Shown here: positions 55,889-64,000 of the stretch, in pieces
Layout of the letters: every line of letters starts with the position of its first letter
How positions within the stretch are numbered: position 1 is the first letter of the stretch
Assembly (NCBI GenBank): GCA_930367215.1
Contig: OV884060.1
Coordinates: 99,410,151-99,474,150, forward strand
Origin: Pollenia angustigena
Lineage: Eukaryota > Arthropoda > Insecta > Diptera > Polleniidae
Reading direction: 5' to 3'
DNA: 64,000 nt
Program-made: the position numbers and the translations under genes
Notes under the pieces: generated by a model
The model's database searches: none
What the model was told of the DNA's origin: nothing
The model's input: the letters and a program-made list of their open reading frames with translations, nothing else

Positions 55889-56136
55889 AATATTTAACAA
55901 AGAAGATGCCGATTTTGCCAAAAAAAAAAATCATCTTTTCAGATGAAGCTCATTTTGATCTTGGCGGGTATGTAAACAAGCAAAATTGTCGCATTTGGGG
56001 CTCAGAAAACCCGCACGCATACATTGAAAAGCCGATGCACCCAAAACTAGTCACTGTTAGGTGCGGACTTTGGTCCATTTTCATGTTTAAAGAAAATAAG
56101 ACGGTTATTCACGTATTTTTTGGACAATATATATAG
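55880..56136 (+). pseudogene. Mariner-like transposase fragment with first catalytic Asp
   Basis: It reads IIFSDEAHFDLGGYVNKQNC, RIWGSENPHAYIEKPMHPKL and VTVRCGLWS. FSDEAHF carries the first Asp of the DDE_3 (Tc1/mariner) catalytic domain. It degrades after FMFKEN and stops at 56134-56136. It begins immediately after the right arm of the hairpin. The remaining catalytic residues are missing here. It resembles the family of the fragment at 35707. Confidence 0.82.
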
Positions 56137-56527
56137 AAAATGAGATATTTTGAAAATTCTCTTCATGTGCCTTAAAATAAAAAATCTGTCCTTTTTTCCC
56201 TACGCTCGAAATTTTCCAAAAATATCCATACAAAAAGGGAAAATTCTCTACTGTGGGCATCACTGATTCAGAACTGTATTTTAGAACTTTTTCTATTCCC
56301 GGGAAACGAAACAAAAAAATCTTATTCGCGGGAATCCCGGGATTCTTAGAATAAAACAATGGTTTCATTAAATGAGTTAAAGACATTAGTTTTTACGTTT
56401 TTAAAAAAATATACATATACACAAAAGTCCAAAAAAATTTGCTTTATTAATTCCACAGAAACCAAAACAAAACCAAATAAATTGTAACATTCATATGTAC
56501 ATACATATTACACATGCATATATGTTC

Positions 56528-56569
<42 letters not shown>

Positions 56570-56663
56570 TTTTGAGATCACGAGTTATTAAAACTTATTA
56601 ATACTAAGTAGTTATATTATTAATACCAACTTGGTAAAATTAATTTTCTTAAAAAAAAAAAAA
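56137..56663. other. AT-rich spacer with a TA microsatellite
   Basis: There is no gene. A (TA)n run lies at about 56535-56562, followed by a T run. ATTCCCGGGAAACG and AATCCCGGGATT blocks lie at 56294-56345. Confidence 0.5.
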
Positions 56664-57215
56664 ACGTAACATCTTATTTGTGAGAAAGTATGTATGTTTG
56701 TTTCTTTAATAATATCTTCTTTAAAAGAGGCATACATGGGCATACTGCATTACTTTTTTACTGCATTACGCGTTTCAGTAATCAGTAAAGAGTACTGATT
56801 ACTGAAAAAAAAAAATCAGTATTCAGTAAATTTTACTGCTTACTGAAAACAAAAATTAGTATTCAGTAAAAAGTACTGATTACTGAAAACAAAAATCAGT
56901 ATTCAGTAAGTTTTACTGATTTGTGTAAAAAAAATGCAATAATCAGTAAATGATTGATAGTAGGTACTGTCTGCTTTAAAAATACACATTGTAAGAATAG
57001 TGGCGTGATTTCACTTTTTTAAATTATTTAAAAAGGAAATGTGTTATTGGGTAAAAAAAATTTATTTACATTGTTAAAACAACGAGTTATTTTAATTTAC
57101 AATGAAAAAAATTTTCCAGCCGACCGAGCCGAAAAAAAGTTTCTTTTTTTTATTTTTAAAAATATTTAAAAAAAATTTTTTTTTTTAAATTTAAAATATA
57201 AAAAAGAAAATATCT

Positions 57216-57297
57216 TGTCTACCAAAGCCGGATTCGAACCACCGATCCTAAGGATAAGCGGCTTAAACACTAACCACTGCCCATGCTCTGTAACTCT
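57216..57297 (-). other. tRNA-derived sequence (possible SINE head)
   Basis: On the reverse strand TGGGCAGTGGTTAG matches a pol III A box, and GGTTCGAATCC about 40 bases later is a consensus B box in a T-arm-like context. The acceptor and anticodon arms do not pair properly, so it is not a functional tRNA by eye. An A/T-rich tail follows. A degraded tRNA or the head of a SINE are both possible. Confidence 0.5.
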
Positions 57298-57415
57298 CGC
57301 GTCGAGAAACTTTTTTGTCGAGTAAACATATTTTGCTAATTATTTAATTTGAATTTATGTTACTATGCATGCGCATTTAACAAAACATAATTTTAAATAA
57401 TGTTAAACATTAAAC

Positions 57416-58427
57416 CAGTGTTGCCAGAAGTAGGGAAAAATCCCTACATGTAGGTATTTTTGACACTAAAATCGAAGCGTAGGGAAAATCGGACAGATTT
57501 TTTATTATCACCAAATTGTAGGGATTTTTCGTCATATCGCATTATTTATAATATAAATACAGAAAAACGTTTTGTTAGTGATATTTTCTTTTCCAAAACG
57601 GTTGGAATTTTTTTTTCACTAAAATCGCTTAAAAATATATTTAAAAAGTGGGCGACATTAATATGCATGTGTATATTTTTTCTAAGATATCACTTAATTG
57701 AATTTTTAAATACTGTACCCAGTAAAAACTTCGCCTACTTTTTCAAACTGAATAGCTTCTTTAACTCATTATTTTGCAGCTTTCTTCTATAACTACATCT
57801 ATAACAACTTCAATAACTACTTTTTTCTGGATGTATGTAGGCAAAAAAATAATGACTTACTTTTGAATGCGTTCATTTGGGACATGCCTTGCAAAATTCA
57901 TTGGTTCTTTCAGTAGAATTGTAAGTAGTGCTCTTATGTTTTTCTGATTACTCAACACATTATTTTGAAGGCGAAGTTTTTACTGGGTAATAACCCAAAA
58001 TTTTAAGTTTTTCACTTTTTGGAAATAATCGACATAATCATATCTACCCACTGTAAAAATATCGAGCTATTTTGTCTACCTTTTGGTAAAGAAACGGTTG
58101 GTTTAAAAATACCTTTTCATATGCCTTTCATATTTAATTATAAATTGTTTTGCTTCTAATGGAAATTTTAACATTTTGAGTCAATACAGTATTGTTGAAT
58201 AAATCCGATATGTATAATTTTTTTTAATTTTTGTACATATTTTTTGTCAAAGTTTTACCATGCATATTTGAACAAAATTTATTTTTTATTACTTATGTTT
58301 TCTCCTATTTTAATGACAATAATGCGTAGGGATTTTTGTAGGGGAAATTTTTTTAACGTGTACGGAAAAATCGGATTTTTTTTTTAGCATGTGTTGGTAT
58401 TTTTTCGAAAACCCACTGGCAACACTG
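57416..58427. mobile_element. hAT-like MITE with CAGTGTTGCCAG ends
   Basis: CAGTGTTGCCAG at the left and CTGGCAACACTG at the right are perfect 12-bp inverted repeats. The flanks CATTAAAC (57408-57415) and CATTAAGC (58428-58435) are an 8-bp duplication with one change. GTAGGGA/TAGGGAT blocks recur near both ends, and parts of the interior resemble E2. It contains MITE D-3. Confidence 0.9.
57718..57987. mobile_element. MITE D-3 (short member of the D family)
   Basis: The ends CCCAGTAAAAACTTCGCCTA and reversed CCCAGTAAAAACTTCGCCTT, with TA on both sides (57716-57717, 57988-57989). Internal blocks (TTCATTTGGGACATGCC, GTAGAATTGTAAGTAG) correspond to D-1 and D-2. At 270 bp it lacks the tRNA-like module. 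Confidence 0.88.
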
Positions 58428-60711
58428 CATTAAGCTAAATTTTGGACATTAAAACCTAAAATCAATGTCACTTATCTTGTTTTTTTTTTTTTTTTTTTCG
58501 AAAAATGGAGTTTTAAATATTGTTTCCCTTTATTTTTATATATTAAAAAATAAGCCTAGTTTCAGTCTGCTTTTATGCACAAACATAATTAAAAGGTTTA
58601 CCCTTCTTGATTTTATGAAATTTATTGGCCAGTTTTTGGGACTGAAAAAACAGCTATTGACTTTATGGTTACTTTTATTTCAATAAATATTAAAATTTTA
58701 AATAAAAGCTGTTCAGTTAATTTGTTTTTATTTTAAGAAATCTGTGGCCGTATATAAAAACTAGTAGCTCCATTTTTTAATAAAGTTTGTTTGTCTTCCA
58801 GATTAAAAAAATTATTCGTTAAAAAAAACTGGATAAAAATAGTTTTTATTATTTTAGTACGTAAAAAAACCTTAATATTATTTTTGCAACCAAAACAAAA
58901 AATATTAATGGGTAGGTTCAAACCTTTTTCAAAGTTTTTGTACCACATAGGGTACGGTAGATCTATATGGGCTAAAAACTATTACTCAGAAAGATTTCGG
59001 GTGTTTGACAGTCGTATTCTTTGAATGAAAAACTGCAGAAAAGATATAATATGCATATAATATTCTTTGTATTCTCTAGAGTTGCAATTTTAAGGCTCAA
59101 CATTTTGACCCGAATTTGTTCTATATCGCTCTTTGTCTCTTAGTTTACGAGACAACACCGTTTTAAACTTCTTATTTTTCTGTTTTCTAAGACATTATAG
59201 AGTTAACTGGTTTTTTCAAAAAATGCATGGAGCTATCAGGTTTTTACATAAAAATTGGTATTTTTCTGATTTTTGTTTTTCAAATAACTTTTAAATGAGA
59301 AACTATATCGAAATTTCGATCTGACAGAGTGATAGTAAATGAAGTAACAGAAATATCAAAAACATCTTATTAAAAAATTTATAAAACATAGTATTTCGTT
59401 TTTATAAAATTTCAAATAGTGAAAAAATGAAATAATTCGAAGTCTCAGCTATATAAATCAGTTTTTATTGGGTAACACATTTCGTTTTTAAATAGTTAAA
59501 AAGGTGAAACACACAAAAAGCTATTTTTCTCGAAATGCAGTTTTTGTGTTATGCCACTATTCATGCAAGTGCGCAATCTGTACATATCATTTTGAAAACA
59601 TACAGTATCTACTATCAATCATTTACTGATTACTGCATTTTTTTACACAAATCAGTAAAATTTACTGAGTACTGTAATCAGTACTTTTTACTGGATACTG
59701 ATTTTTTCAGTAATCAGTACTTTTTACTGAATATTGATTTTTGTTTTCAGTAATCAGTACTTTTAACTGAATACTGAATTTTTTTTTTTCAGTAATCAGT
59801 AAAAAAAGAAAATACTGAAAAAGTACTGGTACTGAAAAATGCCCATCTATGAAAAGAGGTGATATATGGTAACAATTTTTCTAAAAAAGTTCCTTACATG
59901 GTCTGTAATCTAAGGAAGAGTTCGAAGAGAAATATTTTATTCGAATTAACGGTAAATTTTTATTTTGTTTTAATCATTATTCTGTTAAATTATTATGGAA
60001 AAAATTTCACGTTATTAAAAAAATACAGAAGACTTTGAAATCAATCCAAAGATATTTTAATGTTACATCGTTATGTACGTAAATTTCTTAAAGTAGTTTG
60101 ACTTTAAAATTGCGCCAGGTTTCGCTGAAATTCGTCTTTCTATACATGGCCGCAAAAACTACTTCTATTTTTTTCACGTTCGAGTGCTTTCTAAGTGGTA
60201 TAATTTAAGAGTTTAAAGAACGTTAAAATATTTGTTGTTTAAAATGTAATTGCATTTTTTATGCGTACGACTGTTACGTTCAACACTATGGAATTACCCA
60301 TATACAGATTTAATAAATTATATTTTGCTATAACTTCGGTTCAGTTTCAGATTTCCCAAGAATGTTCTACCAGGATGAAAAAATTAAAATGTTGATAATC
60401 ATCGTCTTTTATTATTTATTATTAGTGTCCGACCGAACGTTCGGGTTTGGTTACGGAGTTCGGCAAAAAATTATGTTTTATGAAATAACATATTTATTAT
60501 AATTTCAAATTATAATTTGGCACCATTGTTTATGAAAATAATACGAAATAAATACAACTATTTTTCTCTATGATTATAAGTTCGAAAAAATACAGCGACC
60601 ACTAAATAAAATGCTTAAGTGTATAAAAATGTCTTTAGAATGTCTTTAGAAGACGGTTAAAAATACAACAAAAAAAACGGTTAAATTTTATTTGGCAAAA
60701 AAAATACTCCA

Positions 60712-61904
60712 CTACAAGAAATGAATGAGCGAGTAGTCACATTTTTCATTTTGGTGTTAAGAAAATGATAGAGCGAGTAGTAATTTTTTTCACGTTGGTG
60801 TTAAGAAAATTATAGAAAGAAATGACAGAAATCAAATTTTCATTCGTTTCTATCTACAGTATAACCCGGTTAATTACCCCACGCTTAAATGCCTTTCACG
60901 CTTATTTACCTAGAGTTTTAAATGCCCGTTTTTTTCTTCCATTTTTTAAACAAAAATCCACGTTTAATTGCCATACGCTTAATTACCCGATTCGGATAAT
61001 TGCCTTAAAAATTTAACTCCCAAAACAAAATTATACCTAAATTTCATTTGTTTAATTGCCTCAGTACTATTTCACAAAAACACAGCAAGTAATGCTACCA
61101 ACTTTTACATGTTAATAATTTGAAAATATGCAGTAAATTTTTTTAAAAAAAATATGCCTAAAAACAAAATATGGCTTGATTAAAACAAAATATTTAACAA
61201 ATTAATATTTGCATTTAAAGTTATGTTATGAGGTCAAGATTCATATAAGAGTTATATTTTAAATTAAAGCAACAGAAAATTCATCTGTTAACTAGAATTT
61301 TAAGCAATTTTTTTATTTGATATGTTTTAATAACTTAAAATATGTCTGCAAATAAAATGGCTAAAACATGTACTAAATTATTTACAAACAAATCGATACC
61401 AAAATTCATTAAAAGCTCTAAACGCATGAATATATTGTTTCTGCATTCATTGGTCGCACAAGAAAAAGCATGCAATTGAATATTTACGGGTTCCATGAGT
61501 AGTAGTAGGGTATGACAGGTCATCTCAAAAAGCACTACAGAAAAAATATAAGACAACAAATCCCATTGTTTTTACTTGCTATCTCTTAAGATTTAGCTGA
61601 TGCATGTAAAAATTCCTGTCTTAAATTTTTTCATACATCAAAGTTAAGTTATCTTGTAAATAAATACGTCTAATTACCTCGCTGAGGTATTTAAACGAAT
61701 GCGCTTAATTACCTCAATGAGGTAGTTAAACGTATTCTTATAATTACCTCAACGAGGTAGTTAAGCGTATTCGTTTAAATGCTTACCCCGCATAATTACC
61801 CAAAAATATTGGCATTTTTGTCGAGGTAATTATCCGTGGAATACTGTATCATTTTCTTAACACAAACGTGAAAATTGTGACTACTCGCTCATTTATTTCT
61901 TGTA
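60712..61904. mobile_element. MITE with CTACAAGAAAT ends, split by a pogo-like element
   Basis: CTACAAGAAATGAATGAGCG at the left and the reversed right end CTACAAGAAATAAATGAGCG pair; the match continues through AGTAGTCAC and GTTAAGAAAATGAT. GAGCGAGTAGT occurs twice on the left. Removing the insert leaves about 200 bp. The target duplication is unclear. Confidence 0.78.
60857..61846. mobile_element. pogo/Tigger-like MITE, TA target
   Basis: The left end CAGTATAACCCGGTTAATTA and reversed right end CAGTATTCCACGGATAATTA are flanked by TA (60855-60856, 61847-61848). CAGTAT ends with TA are typical of pogo-type elements. Near the right end three units of about 40 bp with the palindrome TTACCTCRNYGAGGTA (about 61674-61760) repeat in tandem. 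It is non-coding. Confidence 0.85.
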
Positions 61905-62280
61905 GGGTCTCTGTTTATATTCTGCGAATGGTAAGATAATCTATAGTTTTGGGTGAACCACAAACCAAACTTTATCCAATCCATTTTGGAGTATTTTTTG
62001 AAAAAAATTGAGCAAGCGCTAAATGCAAATGTTGCGCCAAACAAATGTCAGTGAGGAGTTATTTGCCAAGCAAACAAACTACCCAGCAAAAACTTTACTT
62101 ACAATCCTACTTTTAATGACTTCAAGAATTCATTACTTTGTAGGTTTATTCGCCACTTTTTGGATTATTAGTTATATATTAAATAATAACTTTATTATTA
62201 TATCTTAAATATACAGAAAAATTTATATTTTCATTATGACAATAAAAATGTCATTATAGTCATTATAGTCAAAAAACATA

Positions 62281-62966
62281 GGCCCATAATCATAGTCAAA
62301 CGCTAAAGTCGGTTCTATTTAAAAACAACTTTAAAATAAAAACATACTTTTAATTATTTTGCTACTATAGTCGAAACTAAAGTATGTTTTAAATTGAACC
62401 GACTTTAACTGGGTGCCAACTCAAATGTAGAAAATTTTTCATACAACATACAACAAAATATAAGCAAGTGGCAACTTTAAGCAGCCGACATTGAAACTTA
62501 AAATATAAATAAAACACTGCATATCTTGTGGGGTTGAAAAATTTTTAACGCGACATATGAATTTATGTAGAAAGCAACAACAAAATTACAAAACATTTTG
62601 GCTTTGTTTTTGCTTTCAATGTAATTTTGGCCTAGCGTTTTGCACAATAAGGGCCCACACATATGTATTTTGTGTTTCTTTCCATAAAAGTTTTCCTCCA
62701 AATCATTTATAATTGCAAAATATCGGCCAATATCTTGTAACATAAACATTTTTAACTTTTTGCAAGTACTTTTTTATTTGGCGAAAAACAGCTGATGCTG
62801 TTGTTAAATGAGTTAAAAACAGCTTCATCTAGTTTTATATATAAAGTCAACTTTAACGTCAAAAGTATACTTTAACTTGTTTATGAAAGACCTAAAGTCG
62901 GCTCTTAAGTAAAGTCGACTTTAGTTTTCTTAAAGTATACTTTATTTTTGACTATGATTATGGGCC
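62281..62966. mobile_element. MITE with GGCCCATAATCATAGTCAAA ends, 3-bp target
   Basis: A perfect 20-bp inverted repeat at both tips. Comparison with D-1 (AAAACATAGTTTTTT) shows ATA before and ATT after, most simply a 3-bp duplication with one change. Palindromes AAAGTCGACTTTA and AAAGTATACTTTA and many CTAAAGT/ACTTTAG blocks lie in the subterminal regions. It is non-coding, possibly Harbinger-type. Confidence 0.88.
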
Positions 62967-62993
62967 ATTGTTTTTTAATACAAAAACTACACT

Positions 62994-63066
62994 GCCCCGG
63001 TAGACTAGCTGGTAGAGAGCTAGTCTATCAGCACCGAGGTTGCGGGATCAAATCCCGCCAGAGACA
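62994..63066 (+). other. tRNA-like two-stem module in MITE D-2
   Basis: Identical over its length to 47578-47650: a 10-bp stem at 63001-63010 and 63018-63027 with loop GGTAGAG, and a T-arm-like stem at 63042-63058. Confidence 0.5.
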
Positions 63067-63771
63067 GAAAAAAAAATAAAAAATAAAATAAAGTAAAATA
63101 GAATAAGAAAAAATAAAAATAAAATAATTAAAAAAAAAAAAAAAATTAAAAAACAAAAATTTTTACTTTATTGACTTTGTGTAACTATATATTTTTATAA
63201 AAAATTTTAGTATAAAAAAAACATATTTTTTTTTTAGATTATAATAGGCTAAATTATACAGGATTACTTTTGGGACATCTCGAACAAAAATAAGTACTTT
63301 TTCTAGTAGAAAAGTAAGTAGACGGCTCGTCAAATTCTCATTATTTTTCTGCTTTTTTATAAGCAAAGTTTTTGCTGGGTACGGCCAATATTAAACACCA
63401 CTTAGAGAAAATGCACCCCAAAGAATTAAAAAAATACAATGCAGAGGTTTGAGTACTAATATGTATACTGTATTAAACTTGAACTTTTTTTTAATTTTTG
63501 TCTTTCAAAAAAAGCAATTATTTATTACTTTTTAACTATAAAATAGTTTTGACTACTATAAAGTGCAATTTATCTTTTCATGTTGCATCTTTCCAAAAGT
63601 GTAAATGTAATAATTTCCGGAAATTTTATTTTGTTTTAAATAAATACATTAAAAAAAGTACAATTGTTCAGATTTAATAACAAAAAGTTCGGGTTCAGCC
63701 GAACTTGTCAAAATTTACCGAAGTTCGGGTTCGGTCTCAAAAAGTGCGTTTGGTCGGACACTTTTTATTAT

Positions 63772-64000
63772 TATAAAAATAGTCTATGTTTTTAAAAAAG
63801 AATGGTTTCATAGCATACCTCAGCTGTTTTAATTGAGCAAATTTCGCTGGAAACTGGAAAATTTGATTTTTTCTTATATTTTCTACTTCTGAAGACATTT
63901 TTATATACCTATTTTACATGCAAAAAATATGTTATGTTTGCACTCTGAATGAAATGAATGAAATTCAAAACATGTTGTATGTTATTGGACTTTAACAATT
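63772..64000. other. AT-rich end of window
   Basis: There is no recognisable feature. Confidence 0.5.

Larger units (their letters stand above)
56731..59851. mobile_element. hAT-like element with long ends built of CAGTAATCAGTA repeats
   Basis: The 8-bp duplication AAAAGAGG lies at 56723-56730 and 59852-59859. The tips CATACATGGGCA and reversed CATAGATGGGCA are followed by about 200 bp on each side of alternating TACTGATTACTGAAAA and TCAGTATTCAGTAAA units, inverted between ends. The 3.1-kb interior has no transposase but contains a tRNA-like sequence and a nested hAT-like MITE (57416-58427). Confidence 0.88.
56664..60310. repeat. Repeat N (copy 2), split by a hAT element
   Basis: The pieces 56664-56730 and 59860-60310 together are the reverse complement of about 15241-15870 (CGTTCAACAC, GCCAGGTTTCGCTGAA, CCATGTATAGA-type blocks). 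The right tip reads GGAATTACCCATATA. The hAT element at 56731-59851 interrupts it with an AAAAGAGG duplication that belongs to repeat N. Confidence 0.78.
62082..63379. mobile_element. MITE D-2, split by another MITE
   Basis: The same termini as D-1, with TA on both sides (62080-62081 and 63380-63381). Sequence matches D-1 almost throughout, with one extra CATTATAGT unit, except for the 686-bp insert at 62281-62966. The tRNA-like module is present downstream of the insert. Confidence 0.93.
60423..63763. mobile_element. hAT-like element with TAGTGTCCGACC ends, filled with nested MITEs
   Basis: The perfect 8-bp duplication TTTATTAT lies at 60415-60422 and 63764-63771 (the site is T/A-only, so chance matching is less improbable). 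The ends TAGTGTCCGACCGAACG and reversed AAGTGTCCGACCAAACG are inverted repeats, with more GTTCGG blocks inside. Without nested elements it is about 0.85 kb and non-coding. Confidence 0.85.

Noticed and set aside
57460..57792. 110-codon frame
   Set aside because: It lies wholly inside the hAT-like MITE and MITE D-3; no domain, AT-rich composition.
1..64000. CRISPR arrays, bacterial operons, rRNA, LTR retrotransposons
   Set aside because: No spaced direct-repeat arrays, no bacterial gene organisation, no rRNA sequence and no LTR pairs with gag-pol were seen; the window is eukaryotic.

Overview
This window looks like a transposon-dense, AT-rich stretch of a dipteran (fly) genome. I found no host protein-coding gene, no rRNA and no canonical tRNA gene. 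Evidence for a fly: Jockey-type and CR1-type non-LTR retrotransposons resembling fly families, piggyBac/hAT/mariner/Harbinger debris, TATG-type microsatellites, and two copies of a repeat starting AGTATAGTC..CCGA that I associate with calyptrate flies (house-fly/blow-fly group). That last point is from memory and is an inference, not proof.

Layout. 1-5.9 kb: the tail of one non-LTR element (N1) with a nearly full-length Jockey-like element (JA-1, intact ORF2) inserted in its 3' UTR, flanked by an 11-bp target-site duplication (TSD). 7.15-9.0 kb: a piggyBac element with TTAA TSDs and a broken transposase. 9.4-9.9 kb: a MITE (short non-autonomous element with terminal inverted repeats, TIRs). 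10.5-21.4 kb: one small MITE of a family whose intact copy sits at 48.4-49.3 kb, split by two reverse-strand CR1-like elements (C1, C2); C1 is itself split by a hAT-like MITE, which in turn carries a fold-back repeat. 21.7-24.3 kb: further MITEs and a Harbinger transposase relic with a readable intron. 24.4-27.7 kb: a reverse-strand Jockey-like relic (JB-1) carrying several nested DNA elements. 28.6-30.1 kb: a 5'-truncated second copy of JA. 30.9-33.3 kb: a MITE split by a poly(A)-tailed retro-fragment, then a long fold-back element.

35.7-41.8 kb is a three-layer nest: an internally deleted mariner, holding a DNA transposon with 4-bp AATT repeats, holding a decayed 4.4-kb non-LTR element (F). 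Each layer is supported by direct repeats and by a reading frame that resumes across the insertion. 41.8-44.5 kb: a decayed transposon gene with a recognisable intron, and a region studded with the motif CGTACGTGAC. 44.5-47.3 kb: JB-2, a longer reverse-strand Jockey-like copy that has lost the RT catalytic aspartates by deletion. 47.4-56 kb: MITEs, a hAT relic with an 8-bp TSD, a long-TIR element with a transposon-protein remnant, and a 160-bp-arm hairpin. 56.7-59.9 and 60.4-63.8 kb: two hAT-type elements, each with 8-bp TSDs and each filled with further nested elements. One nested MITE family carries a tRNA-like two-stem module in two of its three copies.

The genes do not form a pathway. The only long uninterrupted functional-looking frame is JA-1 ORF2 (endonuclease plus reverse transcriptase). 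Everything else is decayed or non-autonomous. The main value of the window is the stratigraphy: many insertions can be peeled off in order, with empty sites visible in sister copies.
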